Of a stretch of DNA of 64,000 bases, positions 39,768-48,594 are shown piece by piece. Under the pieces are notes generated by a model, which was not told the origin of the DNA, did not search any database, and was given only the letters and a program-made list of their open reading frames with translations. The stretch lies in assembly GCF_003050705.1 (NCBI RefSeq), contig NZ_QAOG01000002.1, forward strand, positions 186,001-250,000, read 5' to 3'. The DNA is from Sphingomonas aurantiaca. GTDB taxonomy: Bacteria; Pseudomonadota; Alphaproteobacteria; Sphingomonadales; Sphingomonadaceae. How positions within the stretch are numbered: position 1 is the stretch's first letter; the number at the start of each line of letters is the position of its first letter. The position numbers and the translations under genes are program-made.

Positions 39768-40241
39768 ATGAACAGACCGCCATCCATACGCTGGTACGAA
39801 CGGCTGTACCTTGCGTCGTTCGTGCTGGGGCTCGTCGCTTCCGCGGTCAGCTGGTCGCAGCGTTCCGCGGTCCTGCACGCCAATCCGATCCTGGCGAAGG
39901 CCGAGTGGATACTGCCGACGACGCAGGCGATGAGCATCGCGATCGCGCTGCTGCTCTGGTACTTCACCGCACGACGCCCGAGCATCGTCGCCAAATGGGT
40001 TGTCGTGGTGTTCGCGGTGATCGGCGCGCTCAGCATCCTGCTGTCGCTCGGGACGCTGGCGATGGCGCGCGCGGTAAATGGCACGACGTTGTCGTTGTCG
40101 GTCTTGGCCAACCTGCTCTACATCGCCGCCGCGGTGATGCTGTTCAAATTCGACGCGCAACTATGGTTTGGCGAGACGCCCGAGATGGACGACGAGGGTG
40201 ACGACTATGTCAGCGACAGGGATGTGCCGCATGTCGGTTAA
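39768..40241 (+). CDS. Multi-pass membrane protein of unknown function
   Basis: 157 residues with four membrane segments (about 13-31, 50-68, 76-97, 108-126) and an acidic C-terminal tail (ETPEMDDEGDDYVSD). No family was recognised. It overlaps the RNase T2 gene start by 11 bp, so the two are likely co-expressed; the functional link is unknown. Confidence 0.65.
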   Translation: MNRPPSIRWYERLYLASFVLGLVASAVSWSQRSAVLHANPILAKAEWILPTTQAMSIAIALLLWYFTARRPSIVAKWVVVVFAVIGALSILLSLGTLAMARAVNGTTLSLSVLANLLYIAAAVMLFKFDAQLWFGETPEMDDEGDDYVSDRDVPHVG

Positions 40242-40947
40242 GATGACACTCGCCGCCGTCGCGGTGTTGGCGGTACCGGTTGCGGCGCACGCGCAGACCT
40301 ATCAATGCTCGGCGCCATCTTCGGTCGAGCGAGTCCACCAGGATCTGCCGTCCGAGAGCCAACCCAAGCGCGTCATCCCGATCGGTAGCTATACGCTCGC
40401 GATCACCTGGGCCCCGCAATATTGCCGCGACAATGGTGATCGCCCGGGGTCGGCGTTCCAGTGCGGCGTGGAAAACCGGTTCGGTTTCACGCTGCACGGG
40501 CTCTGGCCCGACGGCGTCGGCAAGGACTGGCCGCAATATTGTCGCGAGGCCGAATTCGTCCCGCCGCCGGTGATCCGGGCGCATCTGTGCACGACGCCGT
40601 CGGCGCAGTTGCTGCAGCACGAATGGGCAAAGCATGGCACCTGTATGCCCGGCTATCGTCCGGCGCAGTATTTCGCGCAGTCCGCCGCGTTGTACGGCAA
40701 GCTCCGATTTCCCGAGATGGACGCCGCATCGCGCACGTCGCTGACCGCGGCGCGGTTCGCGGCACTGATGGCGGGCGCCAACCCCGGGCTCAAGCCGGAC
40801 ATGATGCGCGTGACCGCGACGAAGCAAGGCTGGCTCGACGAGATCTGGATCTGCCTCGACCGTCGGTTCCGCTACCGCCGATGCCCGGTTCACCAGGGCG
40901 GGCTTGCCCCCGCGGCGCCGCACAAGATCTGGCGCGGCGCGCGCTAG
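40231..40947 (+). CDS. Ribonuclease T2 family protein, secreted
   Basis: 238 residues. Signal peptide (MTLAAVAVLAVPVAAHA) then mature QTYQC. The catalytic histidines sit in FTLHGLWPDG and HEWAKHGTCMPG, the two RNase T2 motifs, and several cysteines can form disulfides. It would cleave RNA to 2',3'-cyclic phosphates in the periplasm or outside. Overlaps the preceding membrane-protein gene. Confidence 0.92.
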   Translation: MSVKMTLAAVAVLAVPVAAHAQTYQCSAPSSVERVHQDLPSESQPKRVIPIGSYTLAITWAPQYCRDNGDRPGSAFQCGVENRFGFTLHGLWPDGVGKDWPQYCREAEFVPPPVIRAHLCTTPSAQLLQHEWAKHGTCMPGYRPAQYFAQSAALYGKLRFPEMDAASRTSLTAARFAALMAGANPGLKPDMMRVTATKQGWLDEIWICLDRRFRYRRCPVHQGGLAPAAPHKIWRGAR

Positions 40948-40976
40948 TCACGCGCGCAGCCTCGACCGTCACGCGC

Positions 40977-41402
40977 TCAGAGGTCGAGCGTGGCGGTCGA
41001 GGGGTGATGCTTGTCGAGATGCCGCTTGATGATGCGCAGGTTGCGCGTGTTCGAGCGGAAGAAGAAATCGGGGATCGCGCCGACGAACGGGATCATCCCC
41101 AGCGCCCAGTCGACGCCGACATTGCCGAACATCCGCGCCATTTGGACCTTCGACATGCCGATGTTGCGCGCTTCCCACGCCATCCAGCCGCCGACCGCCG
41201 CCGCGATCGTGCTGCCGGCAAAGGGGATGACGTCGAGGATCACGTCAAGACCGACCTTGCGGTTCGTCCCGGGGATCACGAACAACCCCTCCATAACTCG
41301 CTCCATCGCCTCGACCCGGCGGCGGACCGACAAGGCGTCGCGTCCCATCGGCAGCGTGTCGAGGATCGATCCAGGCGCTAGGCGTGTCGGGCGTTGTGTC
41401 AT
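40977..41402 (-). CDS. DUF4112 domain protein
   Basis: 141 residues. The family core GLDVILDVIPFAGSTIAAAVGGWMAWEARNIG and WALGMIPFVGAIPDFFFRSN contains two glycine/proline-rich membrane-associated segments. Function unknown. ATG at 41402 lies 6 bp after the stop of the binding-lipoprotein gene, so the two are one transcript. A later stop of RNase T2 is 30 bp away on the other strand. Confidence 0.78.
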   Translation of the reverse strand: MTQRPTRLAPGSILDTLPMGRDALSVRRRVEAMERVMEGLFVIPGTNRKVGLDVILDVIPFAGSTIAAAVGGWMAWEARNIGMSKVQMARMFGNVGVDWALGMIPFVGAIPDFFFRSNTRNLRIIKRHLDKHHPSTATLDL

Positions 41403-41407
41403 GGATG

Positions 41408-42862
41408 TCAGTTGGTGTCGGCGCGCAACCGGTTCAACGGGTGCCAGGCGCGGACGTTGGGCTGCCACTGCCGCAACCGCGTGGACACGAGCGACCATCG
41501 GAGTGGCCGCGCAAGTGGAATGAAGGCGACGTCCGCGTTCATTGCGGCATCCGCCTCGGCGATCCGTCGGGCGCGGTCCGCAAGAGTCGGTGCCTCGCGC
41601 GCGGCGGTGATCGCTGCCTGCGCACCGTCCCCGCACAGGACGCAGGCGGTGGCGAGGTACCAGCGCGCGCTGTCATAGGGCGCGACCGCATCGACCAGCA
41701 CCAGCTCGGCTTCGGCATCCTGTGCGACACGCTCAGGCGTTATTCCGACGGCGATCAGCGAGGCGGCGACCTGCGCATAGAGCAACGTCGCACCGGGGCC
41801 GCTCGGGAGTGCGATCCGGAGCGACACCGGTCCGCCCGACCATGCCGCCACCCGCTGCCGTGCCGCAATCCGGCGCTCATCCTGCGTCAGCAGCGTCCAG
41901 CCTGGAACCTGCGGCAGCGCGGCGGAATCGAGGATGTCGGGCAGGATGCGATCCGCCGCATCCCAGTTCGGCGCGATCGCGGCGGTCAGCGCGGTGCGAT
42001 CGATCGCCTCCGCCACCGCCTCGCGGTTCGCGGCATCGGCGAGGAACCCATCGCGGCGCACGATCGCGAGTCCGAACAGGCCGGCGGCAGGATCGACGCG
42101 GAGGTTGGCCGGAGACACTTCGGCGGTCGCCAGCAAGGGCCAGTCGACGAAGCTGCCACCGCTGACCAGATCCGAATCATGATGCGCGAATCGTGCGATC
42201 GCGCGCGCTGCCCGCTCGCCGATCAGCCGGACGTCCTTCTCGGGTCTGGTCGCGCGCTGGTCTTCGGGATCGGCCTGGTTGGGATCGAAGGCGGGGCGCA
42301 GCAGCGGCGACCTCCCGCGCGAGGCGACTCGAAACGGCCCGCTTCCGCCGGCGGGCGTCACGCGGAGAAGCGCAAGCTCGGGCTGCGCGAACAGCTTGAG
42401 CAGGTCGGGGCGCGGGCGGCCCAGCCGGACTTCGATCACCTGCGGGGTCATCGCGACGATCTCGTCGATCGCGGTGAGAAACGGTGCGAGCGGATTGCGC
42501 GAGCCGGATGCGATCTGTCGGTTGAGGATCGCAACGACCTGATCGGCGGTGACTGGCGTACCATCGCCCCAATCGCCTTCGCGCAGGCGGAAGATATAGC
42601 TCATGCCGCCGTCGATCACGATCCAGCGCTCGGCCAGGCCGGGCTCGATCTGGCCGGCGGCGTCGAAACGGACCAGGCCTTGCGCGGTCGAGTCGATCAG
42701 CAGGCGGCTCGGCGTGTCGATCGGCTGGCGGCGGGGATCGACGAGACGGGGCGGGGCGCCGATCGCGCTGACGATGACGGGGCCCGTATCGGGCCGCCGC
42801 TGATCGCAGCCAGTCAATATCGTGCCAAGCCCACAGCAGAGGCTTATAAAGAGAGCCGCTTT
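41408..42862 (-). CDS. Peptide/nickel-type ABC transporter substrate-binding lipoprotein, start unresolved
   Basis: About 480 residues of the family 5 solute-binding fold (LIDSTAQGLVRFDAAGQIEPGLAERW, TFRLREGDWGDGTPVTADQVV-like segment). The lipobox ILTGC follows a hydrophobic ALFISLCCGLGT. No permease or ATPase genes are adjacent, so the ligand is unknown. The 5' end given is the edge of tRNA-Leu, not a start codon: from there to the lipobox the only start-like codon is TTG at 42817, which would delete the signal peptide. Homologous open frame continues into the tRNA gene. A non-AUG start or initiation within the tRNA sequence are both possible. Confidence 0.6.
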   Translation of the reverse strand, partial: KAALFISLCCGLGTILTGCDQRRPDTGPVIVSAIGAPPRLVDPRRQPIDTPSRLLIDSTAQGLVRFDAAGQIEPGLAERWIVIDGGMSYIFRLREGDWGDGTPVTADQVVAILNRQIASGSRNPLAPFLTAIDEIVAMTPQVIEVRLGRPRPDLLKLFAQPELALLRVTPAGGSGPFRVASRGRSPLLRPAFDPNQADPEDQRATRPEKDVRLIGERAARAIARFAHHDSDLVSGGSFVDWPLLATAEVSPANLRVDPAAGLFGLAIVRRDGFLADAANREAVAEAIDRTALTAAIAPNWDAADRILPDILDSAALPQVPGWTLLTQDERRIAARQRVAAWSGGPVSLRIALPSGPGATLLYAQVAASLIAVGITPERVAQDAEAELVLVDAVAPYDSARWYLATACVLCGDGAQAAITAAREAPTLADRARRIAEADAAMNADVAFIPLARPLRWSLVSTRLRQWQPNVRAWHPLNRLRADTN

Positions 42863-42945
42863 GGTGCGGACGGCGGGACTCGAACCCGCACTCCTAGGGA
42901 GGGAGATTTTAAGTCTCCTGCGTCTACCGGTTTCGCCACGTCCGC
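42862..42945 (-). tRNA. tRNA-Leu (UAA)
   Basis: 84 nt with encoded CCA. Acceptor GCGGACG pairs with CGTCCGC; the anticodon stem GGAGA/TCTCC encloses CTTAAAA, so the anticodon is UAA; GGTTCGAGTCC is the T arm. It lies directly before the binding-lipoprotein gene on the same strand. Confidence 0.95.
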
Positions 42946-43039
42946 ACACACCCCCAACAAGACGACGCCGTCCGTCGGGTCAACCCATCAAGGGTAGAAA
43001 CTCGACCGAACGGCGCCGGATGCTGGAAATTGGTGCGCG

Positions 43040-43318
43040 TCACACGTTCAGGCGTGCACGCATTTCCTTGCCAGGCTTGAAATAGGGAACGCGTTTTGCG
43101 TCGACCGCGACGACTTCGCCGGTGCGTGGGTTGCGGCCGGTGCGCGCATCGCGTGCCCGCGTGGAGAAGGCGCCGAAGCCGCGCAGCTCGACCCGGCCGT
43201 CAGCCGCCAGGCGCTTCGAGATCTCGTCGAAAAACGTGCTGACGATCAACTCGACTTCGTTCGGTTGCAGGTCCGGATGCGCCTCGGCGATCTTGAGGAC
43301 CAGTTCAGATCGAATCAT
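43040..43318 (-). CDS. ihfB: Integration host factor subunit beta
   Basis: 92 residues of the HU/IHF family. [23 protein letters not shown] at the start, [26 protein letters not shown], with the DNA-intercalating proline in RNPRTG, and [11 protein letters not shown] at the end. IHF bends DNA in recombination, replication and transcription. It follows rpsA as in most alphaproteobacteria, but a terminator separates the two. Confidence 0.93.
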   Translation of the reverse strand: MIRSELVLKIAEAHPDLQPNEVELIVSTFFDEISKRLAADGRVELRGFGAFSTRARDARTGRNPRTGEVVAVDAKRVPYFKPGKEMRARLNV

Positions 43319-43422
43319 TCGTTTTCCCGCTCGTTTGGCAGTTCCGCTTGTTGACCTAAGTCAACTTGCGAAGCGTTAGCACTAAATCGAGCGTAATGAA
43401 AAACCAAAATGGAATAGGCAAT

Positions 43423-43454
43423 AAAAAGCCCGGCATGTTTGGGACATGCCGGGC
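43423..43454 (-). terminator. Rho-independent terminator of rpsA
   Basis: GCCCGGCATGT (43428-43438) pairs exactly with ACATGCCGGGC (43444-43454) around a 5-nt loop, and five T follow on the minus strand (43427-43423). It starts 25 bp after the rpsA stop. ihfB therefore needs its own promoter in 43319-43422. Confidence 0.92.
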
Positions 43455-43478
43455 CAATTTATCGGTAAGGCGTTAACC

Positions 43479-45197
43479 TTACTTCTTTTCGGCTTCCGTG
43501 CGAGCCTTCAAGGCTTCGCCCAAGATGTTGCCCAGAGTCGCGCCGGAATCCGACGAACCATACTGTGCGACAGCCTGCTTCTCTTCCGAGATCTGCATTG
43601 CCTTGATCGAGAAGGTCGGCTTCTTCGAACGATCGAAGCCCGTCACCATCGCGTCGAACTTCTGGCCGACCTGGAAACGCTCCGGACGCTGCTCGTCGCG
43701 ATCGCGACCCAGATCCGTGCGCTTGATGAAGCCGGTCGCGCCATCGTCGCCCTGCTGTACTTCGAGACCCGCGTCGCGGACTTCGAGAACGGTGACCGTG
43801 ACGATCGCGTTCTTGTTCAGCTTGTCGCCTGCTGCTGCGATGCCGCCGGCCGAAGGCCCGCCACGCTCGAGCTGCTTCATGCCGAGCGAGATACGCTCCT
43901 TCTCGGCGTCGATGTCGAGCACGACGGCCTCGACGGTCTCACCCTTGCGATGCAGGTTGAGCGCGTCCTCGCCCGAAACGCCCCAGGCGATGTCGGACAT
44001 GTGGACCATGCCGTCGACGTCGTTGTCGAGGCCGATGAACAGACCGAATTCGGTCGCGTTCTTGACTTCGCCTTCAACGGTCGAGCCGATCGGATGCGCG
44101 GCAGCGAAGGCCTCCCAAGGATTGGCCTGAGCCTGCTTGAGGCCGAGCGAGATGCGACGCTTCTCGGAATCGACTTCGAGGACCATGACGTCGACTTCCT
44201 GCGAGGTCGACACGATCTTGCCCGGATGGACGTTCTTCTTGGTCCAGGACATTTCCGACACGTGGACGAGGCCTTCGATGCCCGCTTCCAGCTCGACGAA
44301 CGCACCATATTCGGTGATGTTCGTGACGCGGCCGGTGAGCTTTGCGCCGACCGGATACTTGACCATCGCGCCATCCCAGGGATCGCTCTCCAGCTGCTTC
44401 ATGCCGAGGCTGATGCGCTGGGTGTCCTTGTTGATGCGGATGATCTGCACCTTGACGGTGTCGCCGATGTTCAGAACTTCGCTCGGGTGACCGACGCGCT
44501 TGTAGCTGAGATCGGTGACGTGCAGCAGACCATCGATGCCGCCGAGATCAACGAACGCACCGTAATCGGTGATGTTCTTGACGACGCCGTCGATGATCTG
44601 GCCCTCGGCGAGGCTCAGGATCAGGCCCGAACGCTGCTCTGCGCGCGTCTCTTCGAGAACGGCGCGACGCGACACGACGATGTTGCCGCGCTTGCGGTCC
44701 ATCTTGAGGATCTGGAAGGGCTGGGGGATATCCATCAGCGGGGTGACATCGCGCACGGGGCGGATATCGACCTGCGAGCCCGGCAGGAACGCGACGGCGC
44801 CGTTCAGGTCGACGGTGAAGCCACCCTTCACGCGGCCGAAGATCACGCCCTCGACGCGGGTTGTCTTCGAGAATTCGGTTTCCAGCTTGTCCCATGCGGC
44901 TTCGCGGCGCGCACGATCGCGGCTGAGCATTGCTTCGCCGTGGACGTTCTCGACGCGGTCGACATAGACTTCGACTTCGTCGCCGACCTTGAGGTCAGCC
45001 TTCTGGCCCGGCGCTGCGAATTCGCGAAGCGGCACGCGGCCTTCCGACTTCAGACCGACGTCGATGACGGCCATGTCGTTCTCGATGCCGGTCACGGTGC
45101 CATGCACCACGCGGCCCTCGAAGCTGTCGGCGTCGCCGAGCGTTTCGTTCAGCATCGCCGCGAAATCGTCGCGGGTCGGCATTACCTGGGTTGCCAT
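43479..45197 (-). CDS. rpsA: Ribosomal protein S1
   Basis: 572 residues with six S1 (OB-fold) repeats; several contain the pattern TDYGAFVDLGGIDGLLHVTDLS or variants (TEYGAFVELEAGIEGLVHVSE, TEFGLFIGLDNDVDGMVH). S1 binds mRNA and helps the 30S subunit start translation. ATG at 45197 (MATQVMPTRDDF) fits known N-termini. Its 276-bp divergent leader holds a strong hairpin, which may serve autogenous control. Confidence 0.96.
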   Translation of the reverse strand: MATQVMPTRDDFAAMLNETLGDADSFEGRVVHGTVTGIENDMAVIDVGLKSEGRVPLREFAAPGQKADLKVGDEVEVYVDRVENVHGEAMLSRDRARREAAWDKLETEFSKTTRVEGVIFGRVKGGFTVDLNGAVAFLPGSQVDIRPVRDVTPLMDIPQPFQILKMDRKRGNIVVSRRAVLEETRAEQRSGLILSLAEGQIIDGVVKNITDYGAFVDLGGIDGLLHVTDLSYKRVGHPSEVLNIGDTVKVQIIRINKDTQRISLGMKQLESDPWDGAMVKYPVGAKLTGRVTNITEYGAFVELEAGIEGLVHVSEMSWTKKNVHPGKIVSTSQEVDVMVLEVDSEKRRISLGLKQAQANPWEAFAAAHPIGSTVEGEVKNATEFGLFIGLDNDVDGMVHMSDIAWGVSGEDALNLHRKGETVEAVVLDIDAEKERISLGMKQLERGGPSAGGIAAAGDKLNKNAIVTVTVLEVRDAGLEVQQGDDGATGFIKRTDLGRDRDEQRPERFQVGQKFDAMVTGFDRSKKPTFSIKAMQISEEKQAVAQYGSSDSGATLGNILGEALKARTEAEKK

Positions 45198-45337
45198 AGA
45201 ATTCAGTAATCCTAGTCTGTTTCCGGCCAAGCGGTTGGGTCCGCTGGTCTTGGCCTTCGTTGCCGCGACGACCGAACGTCGAACGCGGCATCCGGACGGC
45301 ACGAGGCGCAGAGGACGTAGACGCTGCATGCGAAAAC

Positions 45338-45366
45338 GGCGCGTGAGACTCACAGGTCTCCGCGCC
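45338..45366. promoter_or_regulatory. Hairpin in the rpsA upstream region
   Basis: GGCGCG-t-GAGAC pairs with GTCTC-CGCGCC around a 6-nt loop, an 11-bp stem with one bulged base. It lies about 140 bp upstream of rpsA and 108 bp upstream of the divergent SemiSWEET gene. Role unknown; autoregulation by S1 in the leader or an early terminator are options. Confidence 0.4.
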
Positions 45367-45473
45367 TTCCTCCACGAGCATCGCTCGCCGGACGTCTCCG
45401 TGTAGCGGAAACCACGTCTCGGAGCAAGTTCGCCGCTGCGGCGTTAGGGGCTGCTCACAACAGGAGCGAAGAT

Positions 45474-45731
45474 TTGAGCGAACGCGGCATTCTCGTGCTG
45501 GGCTGGATCGCCACGGCGACGGCGATCGTGATGTATCTGTCGTATATCGACCAGATCATGCTGAACCTCGGCGGGCAGAAGGGTTCGGTGGTCCAGCCGT
45601 TCGCGACGATGGTCAATTGCGGGCTGTGGGTGGCGTATGGCGTGCTGAAGAAGAAGCGCGACTGGCCGATCGCGGTGGCGAACTTTCCGGGTGTGGTACT
45701 CGGGGCGATTACGCTGGCGACGGCGCTTTAA
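45474..45731 (+). CDS. SemiSWEET-family sugar transporter
   Basis: 85 residues with three membrane helices: a triple-helix bundle half of the SWEET fold. LGWIATATAIVMYLSYIDQI, then PFATMVNCGLWVAYGVLK (Asn of the substrate site in MVNCGLW), and NFPGVVLGAITL with the conserved proline. It works as a homodimer for facilitated sugar transport. TTG at 45474 is the start: AGGAG is at 45462-45466, 7 bp upstream. Confidence 0.85.
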   Translation: MSERGILVLGWIATATAIVMYLSYIDQIMLNLGGQKGSVVQPFATMVNCGLWVAYGVLKKKRDWPIAVANFPGVVLGAITLATAL

Positions 45732-45758
45732 AAGGGCGGAAGCTCCCAGCTTCACTTG

Positions 45759-45951
45759 TTCTCCCGCGAAGGCGAGAGCCTAGTCTGGGTCCCCGCCTTC
45801 GCGGGGAAACACTGTTAATGCACGGAGCCCTAACCCAACCCAGACACCACCCCGGCGAAGGCCGGGGCCCAAATGGGGGACGGTACTGGCCTAGGATAGC
45901 GCTCCGTTACTGCGACCTTTCCAACTGGGCCCCGGCCTCCGCCGGGGTGGT
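45759..45951. repeat. REP-like palindromes, family A (A2 pair and A1 pair)
   Basis: An A2 pair at 45759-45812 (tcccgcgaaggcgaga facing ccccgccttcgcgggg) is followed by A1 copies at 45845-45877 and 45920-45951 facing each other. They fill the gap between convergent SemiSWEET and cmk. Confidence 0.75.
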
Positions 45952-45977
45952 GTTCCTTTCCTTGTGAGAGGAAAGGC

Positions 45978-46613
45978 TTAAACCGCCGCCTTCTTCGCCC
46001 GCTGCGCCTCGACCAGCGCCACCGCGCGCTGCACCGAGGCCTCGATCGACAGGAAGCTCGTATCGAGCAGCGCCGCATCCGCCGCCATCACCAGCGGCGC
46101 AGTCGACCGCCCGCTGTCCCGCGCATCCCTAGCCCGAATGTCCGCGAGCACCCGGTCCTTGCTCGCCGTCCCGCCGCGCGCCTGCAACTCCGCATGCCGC
46201 CGCTGTGCGCGAATGTTCGGGGTCGCCTTCACGAACAGCTTCGCGTCCGCATCGGGTGCGATCACCGTGCCGATATCGCGTCCGTCGAGGATCGCGCCAC
46301 CCTCCTGCGCCGCGAACCGCTTCTGCCGCTGCATCAGCGCCGCGCGGACCAGCGGGTGTGCGGACACGATCGAGGCCAGCGCGCCGATATCGTCGTCGCG
46401 CAGTGCCGGATCGGTCATCATCGCATCGTCGAAATCGCACGCCGCGACCGAGTCGGCTTCGCTCTCGGGATCGAGCCCCATACGCGCCACGTTCAACGCG
46501 ACCGCGCGGTACAGCAGCCCGGTATCGAGGTAGGGAAGCTTGTAATGCTTGGCCAAGGCGCGCGCGATCGTGCCCTTGCCCGATGCCGCCGGGCCGTCGA
46601 CTGCGATGATCAT
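45978..46613 (-). CDS. cmk: Cytidylate kinase
   Basis: 211 residues. Walker A DGPAASGKGT at 6-15, LDTGLLYRAVALNV, and the GRDIGTVIAPDADAKLFV segment are diagnostic. It phosphorylates CMP and dCMP. ATG at 46613 lies 1 bp after the aroA stop, so aroA-cmk is one transcript. rpsA, normally next, is separated here by palindromes and the SemiSWEET gene. Confidence 0.94.
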   Translation of the reverse strand: MIIAVDGPAASGKGTIARALAKHYKLPYLDTGLLYRAVALNVARMGLDPESEADSVAACDFDDAMMTDPALRDDDIGALASIVSAHPLVRAALMQRQKRFAAQEGGAILDGRDIGTVIAPDADAKLFVKATPNIRAQRRHAELQARGGTASKDRVLADIRARDARDSGRSTAPLVMAADAALLDTSFLSIEASVQRAVALVEAQRAKKAAV

Positions 46614-46614
46614 C

Positions 46615-47949
46615 TTAATTCCCCTGGCCGGTAAGCGCGTCGAGCGACCGGAAGAACACGGGGTAGCTCGTCGCCACCGGCGATACATCATCGATCGTGA
46701 CCGGCTCGTCGCTCCCAAGTCCAGCCACCACCATGCTCATTGCGATGCGATGATCGAGTTTCGAGGCCACCCGAGCGCCACCGCGAATCGCCGCGCCACC
46801 CGACCCGGTGATCGCCATGCCGTCCTCATATTCCTCGCAGGCCACGCCGCACGCCTCGAGCGCGATCCGCATCGTCGTGATCCGGTCCGATTCCTTGACA
46901 CGCAGCTCGTGTGCACCGCGTGCGATCGTCGTGCCGGTCGCGAACGCCGCGGCGACGAACAGCACCGGATATTCGTCGATCATGCTTGGCGCGAGATCGG
47001 CCGGCACCTCGATCGCGGTCAGGGCCGCGTGACGCACCCGCAGGTCCGCGACCGGCTCGCCGCCGACGGTCCGCGGGTCGAGCTCGGTGATGTCCGCGCC
47101 CATCATGCGCAGCGCCGTGACGATGCCGATCCGCGTCGGGTTCAGCCCGACATTGCGCACGACGATATCCGACCCCGGCACGATCGACGCCGCGACCAGC
47201 CAGAACGCCGAGGACGACGGGTCGCCTGGCACGACGATGTCCTGCGGTCGTAGTTCCGCTTCCCCGGTGATCGAGATCACGCGGCCCGCGTCGGTCTCCT
47301 CGACGGTCAGCTTCGCGCCGAAGCCGGTCAGCATCCGCTCACTGTGATCGCGCGTCGCGACCGGTTCGATCACCGTCGTGATGCCGGGCGTGTTGAGCCC
47401 CGCCAGCAGGATCGCCGACTTCACCTGCGCGGAGGCGACCGGCAGCGTGTAGCTGATCGGTACCGCGGGGCAGATCCCGCGGACCATCAGCGGCAGCTTG
47501 CCGCCGGGCGAGGCGGTGATGTCCGCGCCCATCTGCGACAGCGGATCGATCACGCGGCCCATCGGCCGGCCCGACAGCGAGGCGTCGCCGGTAAAGGTGC
47601 AGGTGATCGGATGGCTCGAGACGAGCCCCATCAGCAACCGCGTCGACGTACCCGAATTGCCCATCTCCAGCGCGGTCTCGGGCTGGAGCAGCCCGCCGAC
47701 GCCGACGCCGTCGACGACCCAGATGCCGTCGTCCTGCCGTTCGATCGTCGCGCCCATCGCGCGCATCGCCGCCGCGGTGGCGAGCACGTCCTCGCCCTCG
47801 AGCAGCCCGATGATCCGGCTGGTGCCGACCGCGAGACTGGCGAACATCAGCGCGCGGTGGCTGATCGACTTGTCGCCGGGAACCGCGATCGAACCGGTCA
47901 GGGGACCGCGCGCGACCACGTCGAGCGGTTGGGGGAGGGGGTGTGTCAT
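46615..47949 (-). CDS. aroA: 3-phosphoshikimate 1-carboxyvinyltransferase (EPSP synthase)
   Basis: 444 residues. VPGDKSISHRALMFASLA, GNSGTSTRLLMGL, LSGRPMGRVIDPL and RVKESDRITTM cover both domains. It makes EPSP in the shikimate pathway. GNSGTSTRL has Ser rather than Ala at the site where class II enzymes differ, so class should be judged by alignment. ATG at 47949 is divergent from the TIGR02300 gene. Confidence 0.95.
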   Translation of the reverse strand: MTHPLPQPLDVVARGPLTGSIAVPGDKSISHRALMFASLAVGTSRIIGLLEGEDVLATAAAMRAMGATIERQDDGIWVVDGVGVGGLLQPETALEMGNSGTSTRLLMGLVSSHPITCTFTGDASLSGRPMGRVIDPLSQMGADITASPGGKLPLMVRGICPAVPISYTLPVASAQVKSAILLAGLNTPGITTVIEPVATRDHSERMLTGFGAKLTVEETDAGRVISITGEAELRPQDIVVPGDPSSSAFWLVAASIVPGSDIVVRNVGLNPTRIGIVTALRMMGADITELDPRTVGGEPVADLRVRHAALTAIEVPADLAPSMIDEYPVLFVAAAFATGTTIARGAHELRVKESDRITTMRIALEACGVACEEYEDGMAITGSGGAAIRGGARVASKLDHRIAMSMVVAGLGSDEPVTIDDVSPVATSYPVFFRSLDALTGQGN

Positions 47950-48048
47950 CGGCCCGGGCTTTTGACAGTGGCCTTGCGCTATGGCAAGGCGCGCCCACTT
48001 TGCGAGGGTATCCCCCCGCAATCCATTCATCCGAAAGGTTCTATCGGC

Positions 48049-48375
48049 ATGATCAAGCCGGAATGGGGCACGAAGCGTTCGTGCCCGAAATGCGCGACGC
48101 GTTTCTACGACCTCGAAAAAGCCGACCCCGTGACCTGCATCGAATGCGGGTATGCGTGGGAACCCGAGCCCATCCTGAAGTCGAAGCAGCCGCTGCCGTT
48201 CGAGGTCGCCAAGCCCGACACCAAGAAGCCCGACGCGGATCTCGAGGGTGACGAGGAAGAGGACATCGCCTCGATCACCGGCGAGGACGAAGAGCCATCG
48301 GCAGACGACGAAGTCGATCTGGGCGGTGACGACGACCTCGGCGTCGAGACGCCGCAGGACGAACACGAGCGGTAA
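48049..48375 (+). CDS. TIGR02300 (FYDLN acid) family protein
   Basis: 108 residues. A zinc ribbon (CPKCATRFYDLEKADPVTC, then IECGYAW) contains the FYDLN-type motif, and the C-terminal half is almost wholly acidic and disordered. Function unknown; the family is typical of alphaproteobacteria. ATG at 48049 has GAAAGG 10 bp upstream. Confidence 0.88.
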   Translation: MIKPEWGTKRSCPKCATRFYDLEKADPVTCIECGYAWEPEPILKSKQPLPFEVAKPDTKKPDADLEGDEEEDIASITGEDEEPSADDEVDLGGDDDLGVETPQDEHER

Positions 48376-48386
48376 TAGAAAGAAAT

Positions 48387-48416
48387 TTGGCAAGCGGTGT
48401 TTACGCCGCTTGCCAA
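48387..48416. terminator. Stem-loop after the TIGR02300 gene
   Basis: TTGGCAAGCGG pairs exactly with CCGCTTGCCAA around an 8-nt loop, 12 bp after the stop. A second hairpin follows at 48421-48444 (GGCGGCTC/GAGCCGCC). Neither has a T-run on the plus strand. Together they insulate tRNA-Ala from the upstream gene. Confidence 0.6.
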
Positions 48417-48457
48417 CCCGGGCGGCTCCGGTTAGTGAGCCGCCTCCCAACGGGAAT

Positions 48458-48533
48458 GGGGCCGTAGCTCAGCTGGGAGAGCGTTCGCATGGCATGCGAA
48501 AGGTCAGGGGTTCGATCCCCCTCGGCTCCACCA
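48458..48533 (+). tRNA. tRNA-Ala (GGC)
   Basis: 76 nt with encoded CCA. Acceptor GGGGCCG pairs with CGGCTCC (one G-T), the anticodon stem TTCGC/GCGAA encloses ATGGCAT, giving anticodon GGC, and GGTTCGATCCC is the T arm. Its last 21 bases begin the integration repeat of the element to the right, which leaves the tRNA intact. Confidence 0.96.
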
Positions 48534-48535
48534 TT
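48513..48535 (+). other. attL core repeat
   Basis: The 23-bp block cgatccccct...ccaccatt covers the T-arm end, acceptor strand and CCA of tRNA-Ala. The identical block is at 55882-55904. The intact tRNA is on this side. Confidence 0.88.
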
Positions 48536-48594
48536 CTCTTTAAGCCGTTGAAATCACGGTAAAGTGTTGGGAAACAAAGGCTTTTTACAAGCGT

